Assembly (NCBI RefSeq): GCF_021129305.1
Contig: NZ_JAJOMB010000032.1
Location: 1-64,000, forward strand
Source: Kineosporia babensis
GTDB lineage: Bacteria; Actinomycetota; Actinomycetes; Actinomycetales; Kineosporiaceae
Direction of reading: 5' to 3'
Length of the DNA: 64,000 bases
Shown piece after piece: positions 1-8,268 of the stretch. The translations under genes were made by a program, and so were the position numbers. The first letter of the stretch is position 1. Each line of letters starts with the position of its first letter. The notes under the pieces were generated by a model that was not told the DNA's origin, searched no databases, and was given only the letters and a program-made list of their open reading frames with translations.

Positions 1-3000
1 CCTCGAGGCCAAAGCCCATTCGCCGGGTGATGGATTGGTCGAGTTCCTGCTCGGCGACAATCGCCTCCATTCTCTGCCGTACTGCGGCTGAAAGCTCCGG
101 TCGTAAACCATCTACAAGCGCAGTCGCGAAAGCTCTTTCCAGGTCGGGGAAGGCTTCGAGCAGGGTGAGTTGCTGCTCGGGCCGCAGCGTTGTCACGAAC
201 CGGGACATCGCCACTCGCCAGCGGCCGGGGACGTCACTTCGGGTTTTGTTCGAGATAGAGGGCTCTTTGAGCCTGCGGCCTACCTGGATGATCAGCTGTA
301 CCTGGGCATCGACGGATCCGGGCTTCTGACCACGGATGCCGCGTGTGAGGAATCCGATGAGTGAGGCGACAACGTCGCTTCTGACTGGAGAGCAGAAGGC
401 CCAGCCGAGCATCTCGTCCAGACCGTCGGTACCGCAGGGGTGGGTGGCAAGTATCTGGACGAGGCTGCCACGGGCCTGCTGGGGCTCCGGAAGGTTGGGG
501 AGGTCGCCGGTCCCCAACTTAGGAAGCAAGGATCGCAGCCACTCCACTGCACGCTCGGCCATGTAGAAATCGTTCTCGACACCTCGCTCGGCGGCCAGAA
601 CTAGTGACGCCCGCATCACTGGATCGTGGGCGTTCTGATGCAGCACGAGTAGATCTGCCCATGGCGGCAGTTCGACGAGAGCGTTGGCATGCGGTAGGGC
701 GAGCAACCGCCCGGCGGCCCGGCGGACCTTTTCTCGGTCGCTTGCCAGCGCTTTCATCACGACTGGGGTTAGCTCACGACTGCGGAAACCCATCGGCGCC
801 CGCATGTCTGGCATGCCTTGCACGAGCCTTTCCAGCCGCAGCAGATCGCCGTTCGCACCGAGCAACTGGAAGAGGATGGCGGTCGCACGGGAGCGGGGGG
901 TGTTGCGGGCCTGCAGCACTAGGCTCTCTGTTGCGCTGTCCGACAGCGCACCCTCAACGAACAGGTCGTGTGTCAAGGCATCCTTAGCGCCATTGAGATC
1001 TGCGCCGTAGCAGCGCATCAGCAGGCGTAGGAGCCGGTCGAGGTCCAGCCATGGGGCCGAGGCTTTCTCGCCCGGACGTTGCACAGCCGGGGCGACCGCG
1101 GCCACGATCTCGGCCACCACCCACGAGGGCAGCTCAGGACGTTCGAGGGTGCGCCGGATAGTGTCGGCCCAGCGCTGCTGAAGCGTTTCCGGACTCCGGT
1201 GAGATGCTGGGAGACCTTCGGTGAGCAGTTGCACGGCGAGCTGGCGCATGTCGTTGCGCTCCGACGTTAGAGCTGGGACCAGCCAGCCCCGGTTAAGTTC
1301 ACTGAGCAGCGATGCCGTGTGCTGATCGGCCAGGAAACGAACGAGCGCCTTGATCGCCGACGGATGCTTGCTGCTTCCTAGCGCTAGCAGTGTGCCCCCG
1401 AAAACGGCCTGGTTCCAAGGAGCGGCTCGTTCTGTCGTCTTTCGCCCATCCAGGTGAGTTTCCCGAGGGTTGTGCAACGCGTGACTGATGAGGTGCACCG
1501 ATCCGGACATCTCGTTGATCAACTGCTGGGGGTCGCTGCCGTCGGCCAGTCGGCATTCGACCCGGCGGTTGTGGAGCGCAGCGTGAGCCAAGACCAGGCG
1601 CCCTTCGGGCGCGAAGTCGCCCACCAATTCGTCGGCCCAGTTACTGATCCGTGGCGCCAATGCGAGCGGTGCTGTGGCCAGACACTCGAGGATGAAGGCA
1701 AGATAGCTCTGTTGGCCGACAGCCTTGGCCCTGGAGCCGATCTCGCGTAACTGGGTGAGTACGACATCCGGGTCCGCCGACACGAACCGCGACAGAACCG
1801 CGGGTAGTTGGGTCCAAGAGGCCAGGGTGCCGCCGGTGACACCCTGCGTCTTGCCCGGTAGCCCAAGCTTGGGAAGAATTCCCACGACCTGGTGCGCCTG
1901 CTCGTCAACCATCCGAGAAAGAGTGTCGACCACTGCGAACCACGCGGTGTCGTCTCGAGCACAGCAAATGGCCAGGACAGCCAGATCGGCGGGCGCCATC
2001 GGGCGTCCGGGCCTGGGCAGCAGAGCGAGCATGTCGCGAATCACCGACGTGTGCACCCGCTCGTCTCGGATCACCTGATCGAGTGCAGGTCGTAGAGTCG
2101 GCCAACTGCCAGGAGTCTGGGCCGCCGTCGTCAGACACAGTCGCAGATGTGAGCCCAGTGCCTGCCCCGGCTTGGGGGAGTCAGCCTTCCCCGCTATGAG
2201 CCAGTCACCGAGAACATTCCGGGCCGCTGTTGTGGCGGCCACCCGATGCATAGGTTTACGCCATGCCCAGGTCCACATCTGTTCCAGTACCGACTTGATG
2301 AAGAAGTCCTGGGGCCGGGTCCGGGCGCGCTCCAGCACGAGGTCAAGTGCAGGCGAACCAGCCCGACTCAGCAATGCGCGAGCCGCCACATACTCGAAGA
2401 AGGTCTGGTGGAAGAACGAGAACTGCCCATGCGCATCTACACTGCCGACACCCCGGGCCGTCAACATCTGTACGTCGGTGCTCAGCCGACCCGGGACGTC
2501 TGACAAGACATCAGCTATCGCGACATCGGGCGTGCCTGCCCGCAGCATCTGCAGCGCGAGTTCGTCACACGTCGCCGAGCAGTCCGCTCCTGCTTCTTCG
2601 GGGACAGCTCCCGATCGCCATGCCCGGCGGTCAGTGAGTACTCTGTCGTCCCAGTACTGATCGAATAGGTCTGTTGCGTCGACTGTTTCTGGAACAGACT
2701 GAGGGCTGTACAACTCGAAGAGCATCCGCAGGGTTAGCGGATGCTGAGCGAGGGCTCCCAAGGGGTGGCGACGCACCACGGCCTGAACGAGTTGGCTGGC
2801 CAGTGTCGAGCTGTCTCCGGGGGTGCGGCAGTACTCCAGTGCGTGCGCCGCGACTGCGCGTTCGAATTCACCCTTTCCAACCTCACTGTCGTCTGTGGGA
2901 TCGGCGTGCTGCAAGGTGTCGGGGGTGACGTAGTCGGACAGAATCCGTTCCAAGCAAAGGGTGGGTACGCCTTCGCCGAGGTTGCGGGCACGGTTCAGGT

Positions 3001-3982
3001 CGTCGGCCAGCCGTTTGGCCTCCATTGGCCGTGCAGTCACCACCGTCGAGGCACCGGTGCCCAGTAGCACCTGTTTCAGAGCCAGGTAGCCGCGATCGTC
3101 GTTTACTACGATGTCAGCCGTATCGACCAGGAGCGTCGCCCGGTGCCCAGCGCGCAGGTCGGCCGAGATCGCGCCCTGCAGGTCGTCGACCCGCACCAGA
3201 GGTGACTCACCGGCCAGCCATCCCGCCTTGACGAAGTAGACCTCGTGATCCGGCTCAGCCAGCAAGGTAGTCGCCAGCCCCCAAAGCAGACTGGTCTTGC
3301 CCACCCCGCCGATCCCAGCCACGATTATCGGCGCATCGGGCATCCCATGGAGGAGAGACAGGAGATCCCTCTCCAGGTCGCGGTGAACGTAAAGGCGTGC
3401 TCCTCCTGTGGGAAGGAGAGCAAATTGCCTGTCCGACACGGCCCCGGCGTCGTCGAGGGCTTGTCTGCTCAGCAGGCGCAGGCGCGGCGCCGGAGAGTCA
3501 GTATTCAAGTCCACCGCCGGAAACTTCACCTCGGCCTGGCCCTCTGATCCCAACGTCGCCGTAGCTACCAGGCGAAGAGCCTCGTGACCGTCCAGACGTG
3601 ACAGATCGATCGAGATATAGGGCCTCAGAAGCGCCCCCAGCACACCGCCCTGGAAGATCACCGGGACTATACGCCCCGACCCCTGCCGTGGGCCACCGGT
3701 CAAAAGTGCGGTGATGGCGCTGCCGGCGAGGTAGTCCATCGGATCACGGCCGCCGACCACGAGCGCGACGCTTGCGCCACCGTTGACGGCGTCTGAAAGC
3801 TCGACCACCGCATTAGTGCCCGCCTGTGTCCATCCCTTGACCTCGTGGCCCGCCTGCCTCAGGGCCATCGTGAGCCAATTGGCCCGGTCACGGTCGAGAG
3901 CATCGTCGTGGTCATAACAGACCACATATCCGCCGGGGGCGTTGGAACGCAACGCTTCGGGACTCGACGCCACGCCACGCAT
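1..3982 (-). CDS. STAND NTPase: TIR-like N-terminus, NACHT ATPase, helical-repeat C-terminus (3' end outside window)
   Basis: One reading frame stays open for 1,327 codons from ATG at 3982 to the left edge, so the C-terminus is missing. An in-frame TAG nine bases upstream of the ATG fixes the start. Residues about 15-160 resemble a degenerate TIR fold (GYVVCYDHDD near the N-terminus; PYISIDLSRLD matches the TIR end motif). Walker A is GIGGVGKT at 223-230, Walker B is LLVDTAD with Asp287, and the NACHT winged-helix signature FSFFHQTFFEYVAARAL has its His at about 525. The remaining 800 residues are Leu/Ala-rich helices of HEAT-like character, a likely sensor. STAND proteins of this plan are known as antiphage or cell-death switches. 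That role is inferred here from architecture and from the helicase and TIR neighbours. The TIR-like part lacks an obvious catalytic Glu, so NADase activity is uncertain. Start-to-start distance to the divergent TIR gene is 45 bp. Confidence 0.88.
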   Translation of the reverse strand, partial: MRGVASSPEALRSNAPGGYVVCYDHDDALDRDRANWLTMALRQAGHEVKGWTQAGTNAVVELSDAVNGGASVALVVGGRDPMDYLAGSAITALLTGGPRQGSGRIVPVIFQGGVLGALLRPYISIDLSRLDGHEALRLVATATLGSEGQAEVKFPAVDLNTDSPAPRLRLLSRQALDDAGAVSDRQFALLPTGGARLYVHRDLERDLLSLLHGMPDAPIIVAGIGGVGKTSLLWGLATTLLAEPDHEVYFVKAGWLAGESPLVRVDDLQGAISADLRAGHRATLLVDTADIVVNDDRGYLALKQVLLGTGASTVVTARPMEAKRLADDLNRARNLGEGVPTLCLERILSDYVTPDTLQHADPTDDSEVGKGEFERAVAAHALEYCRTPGDSSTLASQLVQAVVRRHPLGALAQHPLTLRMLFELYSPQSVPETVDATDLFDQYWDDRVLTDRRAWRSGAVPEEAGADCSATCDELALQMLRAGTPDVAIADVLSDVPGRLSTDVQMLTARGVGSVDAHGQFSFFHQTFFEYVAARALLSRAGSPALDLVLERARTRPQDFFIKSVLEQMWTWAWRKPMHRVAATTAARNVLGDWLIAGKADSPKPGQALGSHLRLCLTTAAQTPGSWPTLRPALDQVIRDERVHTSVIRDMLALLPRPGRPMAPADLAVLAICCARDDTAWFAVVDTLSRMVDEQAHQVVGILPKLGLPGKTQGVTGGTLASWTQLPAVLSRFVSADPDVVLTQLREIGSRAKAVGQQSYLAFILECLATAPLALAPRISNWADELVGDFAPEGRLVLAHAALHNRRVECRLADGSDPQQLINEMSGSVHLISHALHNPRETHLDGRKTTERAAPWNQAVFGGTLLALGSSKHPSAIKALVRFLADQHTASLLSELNRGWLVPALTSERNDMRQLAVQLLTEGLPASHRSPETLQQRWADTIRRTLERPELPSWVVAEIVAAVAPAVQRPGEKASAPWLDLDRLLRLLMRCYGADLNGAKDALTHDLFVEGALSDSATESLVLQARNTPRSRATAILFQLLGANGDLLRLERLVQGMPDMRAPMGFRSRELTPVVMKALASDREKVRRAAGRLLALPHANALVELPPWADLLVLHQNAHDPVMRASLVLAAERGVENDFYMAERAVEWLRSLLPKLGTGDLPNLPEPQQARGSLVQILATHPCGTDGLDEMLGWAFCSPVRSDVVASLIGFLTRGIRGQKPGSVDAQVQLIIQVGRRLKEPSISNKTRSDVPGRWRVAMSRFVTTLRPEQQLTLLEAFPDLERAFATALVDGLRPELSAAVRQRMEAIVAEQELDQSITRRMGFGLE

Positions 3983-4027
3983 TATGGCCTACGACACGAA
4001 CGCTGGGGTGCGTTTTATGCTCATCGC

Positions 4028-4483
4028 ATGGCTTCCGCTGGACGTGTTGACTTTTTCATCAGTTATGCAAACGCCGACCGCGACCCCGACTGGGCCCAAT
4101 GGATCGCCGACACGCTCGAAAGTGCCTCGTATACTTCGCGCCTTCAGGCCTGGGACATCGGACCAAGTGGTAACTTCGTCGTCGACATGCATGATTTCAC
4201 GTTGACTTCGGATCGTTTGATCATGGTTTTCTCGCCGGACTATCTCGATCCGAAGCGTGAAATGGTACTGGCCGAATGGACCGCCAAGTTTCGTGACGAC
4301 CCGGCGGGGAGAAAGGGCCTGCTTCTCCCGGTGAGGGTTCGGGCGTGCAACCCCACCGGTTTGCTCGGCCCGCGTGTATACATCGATCTCGTCAACCTGG
4401 ACAAAGCAGCCGCCAAGCAGGTGCTCCTCGAGGGCGTCGACCCGAACCGCCGAAAACCAACGACTGTTCCTTTTCCTGGCTGA
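4028..4483 (+). CDS. Stand-alone TIR-domain protein
   Basis: This encodes 151 residues and is almost entirely TIR domain. DFFISYANADRD (residues 8-19) is the first strand and BB-loop entry, followed by LQAWDIGPSGNFVVDM, then LIMVFSPDYL (64-73), and it ends with GLLGPRVYIDLVNLD. Glu78 or Glu83 lies where the NADase Glu of bacterial TIR proteins sits. The ATG at 4028 is preferred over longer in-frame starts because the conserved fold begins eight residues later and the upstream part would overlap the divergent NACHT gene. The protein stops right after VPFPG, a motif that in related actinobacterial proteins links TIR to a following ATPase or TPR part. It may therefore be a truncated TIR-STAND protein or a detached effector. 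Function as an NAD-cleaving effector is inferred. Confidence 0.8.
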   Translation: MASAGRVDFFISYANADRDPDWAQWIADTLESASYTSRLQAWDIGPSGNFVVDMHDFTLTSDRLIMVFSPDYLDPKREMVLAEWTAKFRDDPAGRKGLLLPVRVRACNPTGLLGPRVYIDLVNLDKAAAKQVLLEGVDPNRRKPTTVPFPG

Positions 4484-4632
4484 GGCGGCAGCGTATCCTC
4501 GACCGTGGACACGCTGAAACCGGCGTGTGCGTCGGGTTCAGACCGAAGTTCTGTGCAAGAATTTTGTCGTAAAGCGCGGGACGAAGTAGCTCATCGTCGT
4601 GCTTGGCCGGGTAGTCCCGTTTCGGATCCAGA

Positions 4633-5236
4633 TCAGCCGGTCGCGGGAACGAAGACGACCTCCTGGCCGACGTACATAAGCGCGCCATGGTTGTCACAGC
4701 GATGAAAAGCCAGGAGTATCGCCAGTTACGTCTCTGTGGGTGGCGCCGTCGAGGACGACACTCGTCCCGTTTCGCACCTGTCCGTAGACGAGACCACCAA
4801 AGAAGATCGGATGACGAGGCGCGATCCGGTTGCCCTGCGACAGGGGCCAGATAGTTTCAAACGTTGCTGGGCTGAATGCGCGTAACCCCGAGGTGCTGCT
4901 GCCAACGTCGAAGACGACTTTCCCGTCGCGGGAAGGGGCGTTGAGCACGACCTCACTGAGTCGCTGAGTGATCGTCCCGGTCGCCGAATCCAGTCTCCCC
5001 TTGTACGGGGTCCGCGCCGCTGTACGGGTTGATGGTCACGATGAGGCCGTCGTCTGTCTGAAACGTACTCAAGCCGCGGACTGCGGTGTGTTGCCACTGG
5101 TCCGCTTGACCTTGCCGGTGGCGGGGTCAAGCCCGGTCAATTGGGGGTAGTTCGCGGCGCTGCTTTCGCTCGTCTCGGCACTGACGACAACCGCATCGGG
5201 GGTGAGCGCAGCAAAAAGTACCGGGCTCTGACCAAG
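4633..5236 (-). pseudogene. Remnant of a PQQ-like beta-propeller protein, several frameshifts
   Basis: On the minus strand, blade-like peptides appear in successive frames: LTPDAVVVSAETS and LTGLDPATGKVKR, then VRGLSTFQTDDGLIVTINP, then LDSATGTITQRLSEVVLNA and DVGSSTSGLRAFSPATFE, then GALMYVGQEVVFVPATG before a stop. Repeated short strands with D-x-x-T-G turns are typical of PQQ/WD-like repeats. At least three frame changes are needed to join them, and a TAG lies just upstream of the first. No intact start is visible. The gene is dead or badly rearranged. The full-length parent, perhaps a kinase-linked propeller or secreted protein, is unknown. Confidence 0.6.
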
Positions 5237-5263
5237 CTACTGTGCGAGGAGCGGTGTCGACGG

Positions 5264-5413
5264 CTGCCATCATGCCTCGCCTGGAATGGCGCCTCCCGCC
5301 AGATCCGACACAGCAAGAATCCCGACGGAATGACCCTCGCCGTCGATCCCAGCGCCTACGCAGACCTGCTCACCCCAGCAAAACGCGGTGAACTGGACCG
5401 GCTCTCGAACTGA
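5264..5413 (+). pseudogene. DUF397 domain remnant
   Basis: The C-terminal 45 residues of a longer open frame read CLAWNGASRQIRHSKNPDG followed by an LLTPAKRGELD ending. This matches the second half of DUF397, the small partner of XRE-DUF5753 regulators (compare the intact copy at 59436). The upstream W-R-K-S half is absent, and the frame before it is unrelated propeller debris. It is probably a leftover of an XRE/DUF397 pair. A strong hairpin follows the stop. Confidence 0.5.
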
Positions 5414-5427
5414 TCCTCACGCCGCAT

Positions 5428-5456
5428 TGTCCCGGGAGCGTTGCGCTCCCGGGACA
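5428..5456. terminator. Perfect 13-bp hairpin, copy 1 of a repeated stem-loop
   Basis: TGTCCCGGGAGCG (5428-5440), loop TTG, then CGCTCCCGGGACA (5444-5456). Flanking CCGCA and TGCGG extend the stem. It lies 14 bp after the DUF397 remnant. A close relative sits at 8269-8300. There is no T-run, so it is either an intrinsic terminator of the high-GC type or a REP-like palindrome. Confidence 0.65.
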
Positions 5457-5503
5457 GGACTCTGCGGGGTTTGGCTCCGCGCCCGAGGCTGGAGGCCGGA
5501 CAG

Positions 5504-5962
5504 CTACTCGGTTCCTCTCTGTTCCAGGCCAAGTAGGACAACGTCCAGGAAGTCGGTCCATTCCGGCATGGAAGGCATCTCGAAGCCGGCAAGGAGCCAA
5601 GCCCCCAGCGCTAGCGATGTGAATGCAGCGTCAGCGGGATTCATGGCCTCTAAAGGATTCCGCTCAGCAAAAATTGCCATCAAGAGATCATAGGCAGCCT
5701 GGCCTGAAACATCCGACCAGGTACTTGTTTTCGAGAAGTCTGCAGCCAGTTCCCCGATACGATCGTCGGAGGGGACCTCGCCCTCGTCGATGGCAAAGAC
5801 TGCGCCGGCCACGATGTTGAAAGCTAGTTCAAGCGCCGCCAAGTATTCGGAGTCGGTCTCGCCCAACCCCAGCACGCCGTTGCGAAATCTCTCGGGGTCT
5901 TGTGCCACAGCTCCCGCGAGCGCTTCTCGGACCTTGGGTTCAACCGCTGGGTCGACACGCAT
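5504..5962 (-). CDS. Uncharacterised 152-aa protein, last gene of a small-protein operon
   Basis: The ATG at 5962 is preceded by AAGGAGG about 12 bases upstream and lies just after the stop of the previous gene (5969), so the two are probably cotranslated. The product is acidic, largely alpha-helical and soluble: a helical N-terminus with a paired Leu/Ala-rich region (LAALELAFNIVAGAVFA), an acidic middle, and a C-terminus with SLALGAWLLAGFEM and DFLDVVLLGLEQR. No recognisable family motif was found. Its place after a small helical protein and a basic/hydrophobic protein could fit an immunity or accessory protein, but nothing in the sequence proves this. Confidence 0.6.
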   Translation of the reverse strand: MRVDPAVEPKVREALAGAVAQDPERFRNGVLGLGETDSEYLAALELAFNIVAGAVFAIDEGEVPSDDRIGELAADFSKTSTWSDVSGQAAYDLLMAIFAERNPLEAMNPADAAFTSLALGAWLLAGFEMPSMPEWTDFLDVVLLGLEQRGTE

Positions 5963-5968
5963 GGCTGG

Positions 5969-6334
5969 TCAGCCCTCCTTTTCCTTACGCTCTCTCTGGC
6001 GTTCCTCATGGTCCTCGCTCTTTGCCAGAATGCTCTGTCCCACGGCGAGGTATTGCGTGATAGCTGTCCCGGCCAGAACCACCTCCAGGGGCAGCTTTGC
6101 TACGAGCCCAACGAAGGTCCAGGCTCCACCGAGAATATTGGAGGCGAGATCAACATCCACTGAGCGTAGCTTTGCCGACCTGCTCTTAGGGGCTTGACCG
6201 GCTTGGCGGTCCTTGGCTTGTGAGAGGCGATCGGGCTTCGAAGTTCGCTTCCCAGTTGGCGGTTTGCTCCACTTGAAACCGAACGGCCCTCCTCGGGTGC
6301 CTGAGGCTGTTCCCTTCCCAGACCGTCCAAGCAT
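5969..6334 (-). CDS. Small basic protein with C-terminal hydrophobic segment
   Basis: 121 residues from ATG at 6334. The frame is continuous with that of the upstream gene and stays open directly after its TGA, so a longer product from a non-ATG start is possible. The N-terminal half is Gly/Lys/Arg/Ser-rich and likely disordered. The C-terminal half carries a hydrophobic stretch (NILGGAWTFVGLVAKLPLEV, then VVLAGTAITQYLAVG) that could be one or two membrane helices, followed by a charged KSEDHEERQRERKEKEG tail. The family is not recognised. It sits between the 84-aa helical protein and the 152-aa protein and is probably cotranscribed with both. Confidence 0.45.
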   Translation of the reverse strand: MLGRSGKGTASGTRGGPFGFKWSKPPTGKRTSKPDRLSQAKDRQAGQAPKSRSAKLRSVDVDLASNILGGAWTFVGLVAKLPLEVVLAGTAITQYLAVGQSILAKSEDHEERQRERKEKEG

Positions 6335-6388
6335 GGCGGCTCGGATGCTGGCCAGAGGTCCAGGCGCTTTCCCGGAGCCGCCCGTCCT

Positions 6389-6643
6389 TCAACCCTTGAT
6401 GGCCTCGGCGTTGGAAACTGCTGTGTCCAAGGCATCGGCGATCGAGGTAGTGGCCTCGGAGACCTTGTCGAGGTCAGCCTTGAGATTCTCCAGCATCTCC
6501 GCCTTGTCCTCCACACCCATGGCCGCCATCGCCTGGGCGCCTTCCTCGGCACCCTTGGCAGCAGCGACGAGTACCTGCTGGGCATCCTCGTAGGCCTTCT
6601 TGCTCGCCTGGATCTCGGTGATGATCTCGTCCAACGAAGCCAT
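6389..6643 (-). CDS. 84-aa helical protein, first gene of the operon
   Basis: The start at ATG 6643 is chosen because GAGGGGA lies 8 bases upstream and because the conserved start MASLDEI resembles that of a second protein in this window (41658). The product is almost entirely Ala/Glu/Lys-rich amphipathic helix with coiled-coil character (KKAYEDAQQVLVAAAKGAEE, then LKADLDKVSEATTSIADAL). Its size and helical hairpin pattern recall small actinobacterial secretion-associated or DUF6244-like proteins. I cannot assign a family with certainty. It contains no WxG motif, so it is not a standard WXG100 protein. Confidence 0.6.
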   Translation of the reverse strand: MASLDEIITEIQASKKAYEDAQQVLVAAAKGAEEGAQAMAAMGVEDKAEMLENLKADLDKVSEATTSIADALDTAVSNAEAIKG

Positions 6644-6896
6644 GCTCGTCCCCTCACGTTCTTGCTGTACGCGGCGACAGAGCGTATCCATCCGACGGTC
6701 GAATCTGTAGTTTATCCTCCGATTTGTGACTGTTCGTGCACCTCGCCCTACGGGAAGTCCGATTCTCTGGCGGGATAGACGATTCCTCTCTGGCAAGTTC
6801 AGAACGGCGCCTCGGCAGATTCGGGACCTTAGCGATGGGTGTACGCCGCTGAGCGAGACTCAACCCGAGCTTGGCCGGGCCGAGCGGACCAGTGGC

Positions 6897-7060
6897 AGAT
6901 CAGCGGTGCACCCGCAGGTCGGGCGAAGTCGGCTTACCCAACTGGTGATTCCTGTGCCCACACCGGCCCAGCGGGAGGTGATCGCTGCGCATCTGCAGCA
7001 GCTTGACCGGTTGCACAATACTTTGTCCTTCATTGTCCGTCGGGCCGAGGGGCCTGTCCG
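6897..7060 (+). pseudogene. Fragment of a type I restriction specificity subunit (HsdS)
   Basis: Within an open frame ending at 7106, the peptide SRLTQLVIPVPTPAQREV followed by IAAHLQQLDRLHNTL matches the end of an HsdS target-recognition domain and the start of the conserved helix (I-P-P-x-x-E-Q at this point in the family). Nothing upstream encodes the rest of the domain and the sequence after about 7060 loses similarity. No HsdM or HsdR is present. It is a decayed piece of a type I restriction system in the same island as the NACHT and helicase genes. Confidence 0.5.
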
Positions 7061-7088
7061 TCGGCCGCCGCGGCGATCATCGGCGGGG

Positions 7089-7298
7089 AGCAGGAGACCT
7101 GAGTGAACGGCTGGCTCGACGACGACCCCAGCGCCCCGACGACGATCGTCAGCTCTTCCTGGTGCGTCGCCAGCTCGCTCTGCTACGGATTGGATTGGCA
7201 CCGAGCAGCGGGAAGCGGCAATCGCCGAACTGCAGGGCCTGCTGGCTGACCTCGACCGAGCGCTGCCCGGCACAGCCTCCACGTCCCGACTCACGTGA
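7089..7298 (+). pseudogene. Short degenerate coding remnant
   Basis: Two frames give protein-like sequence that would join after a frameshift near 7187: DDDRQLFLVRRQLALLR in one, then DWIGTEQREAAIAELQG and LLADLDRALPGTAS in another, ending at TGA 7296-7298. The joined peptide would be a small helical protein of about 65 residues. The family is not recognised. Its stop overlaps the GTG start of the next gene, which suggests an old operon. Confidence 0.3.
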
Positions 7299-8032
7299 AT
7301 GGAACCCGCATGACTGATGACACCCTCGACGGGGCGGTGCCGGCCGATGATGCCGAATCCGACTCGAAAGCCCTTGCCTTGCTGGACAAGGCGATAGCTC
7401 TGCCTACGCCGCTGATCCGCAAGAACATCGCCCGGGCCCGGCAGCGCAATCCTGAGGCGAGCCCGGCTCAGGTCATCGCCAGCCTCGAGAAGATGTACGT
7501 CAGCGCCCTCACCGGTTCCGGCGCTGCAGTTGGAGGCACCGCGGCTGCTCCCGGCGTCGGTACCGGAGTAGCACTCGCCCTGACCGCCGGTGAGGTCCTC
7601 ACATCGTTCCAGGCGACCGCGCTCTACGCTCTCTCGATCGCCGAGATCCACGGAGTGCCGATCGACGAGCTCGAGCGCCGGCGGACCATCGTGATGGGGA
7701 TCATGCTCGGGGGCAGCGGATCCGGGACGATCGCCAAGATCTCCGAACGCACCGGACAGCACTGGGGCCGGCAGGTGGCAGCCAAGGTGCCCGCGGAGAC
7801 GCTGAAACAGATCAACAAGGTGCTGGGCAAGAACTTCGTCACGAGGTACGGCACCAAGCAGGGGATCATTGTGCTCGGCCGGGTCGCCCCGTTCGGTATC
7901 GGTGCGGTGATCGGCGGTGGCGCCAACGCCGCAATGGCGGCCCTGACCGTGAAGGCCAGCCGGCGGGCGTTCGGCCCTGCACCCGCCGAATGGCCCGACC
8001 AGGCACCGAGCATCCCCGAATTGGAGAGCTGA
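7295..8032 (+). CDS. EcsC-like helical protein, function unknown
   Basis: 245 residues from GTG at 7295; ATG at 7310 is an equally possible start. After an acidic N-terminus comes a helical part (IRKNIARARQRNPEASPAQV), then a Gly/Ala-rich hydrophobic segment (GSGAAVGGTAAAPGVGTGVA, then LALTAGEVLTSF) and a second hydrophobic Gly-rich segment near the C-terminus (GRVAPFGIGAVIGGGANAAM). This layout is common in actinobacterial proteins related to EcsC, which associate with membranes. The reaction is unknown. The stop overlaps the ATG of the following helicase fragment (TGATG), which implies cotranslation in the ancestral operon. Confidence 0.65.
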   Translation: MNGTRMTDDTLDGAVPADDAESDSKALALLDKAIALPTPLIRKNIARARQRNPEASPAQVIASLEKMYVSALTGSGAAVGGTAAAPGVGTGVALALTAGEVLTSFQATALYALSIAEIHGVPIDELERRRTIVMGIMLGGSGSGTIAKISERTGQHWGRQVAAKVPAETLKQINKVLGKNFVTRYGTKQGIIVLGRVAPFGIGAVIGGGANAAMAALTVKASRRAFGPAPAEWPDQAPSIPELES

Positions 8033-8257
8033 TGGCCCGCCTCGGCATCGACAAGGACTTCCTCAGCGATTTCGCCGCCTTGGAGAAGACGGTGCAGGGC
8101 AAGGGTCAAGGACGTCTTCACCAAGTTCGAGCACGCCACCCACACCGGCCTGCACCTCGAATCAGTGCAGAAGGCCAAGGATCCGCGGCTGAAGACGATC
8201 CGGATCGACCAGTACTGGCGGGGCGTGGTGCTGTCCCCGGAAACCGGCGACGACTGA
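8032..8257 (+). pseudogene. N-terminal fragment of a UvrD/Rep-type helicase
   Basis: It starts MARLGIDKDFLSDFAALEKT. One extra G in the run at 8101-8107 then shifts the frame, after which the family sequence resumes: DVFTKFEHATHTGLHLESVQ and DPRLKTIRIDQYWRGVVLSP, then a stop. Actinobacterial superfamily I helicases of about 700 residues begin with this RelE-like module. Here only the first 75 residues remain, the frame is broken, and no ATPase motifs follow. It is a truncated relic. Confidence 0.7.
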
Positions 8258-8268
8258 GACCACGCCGC

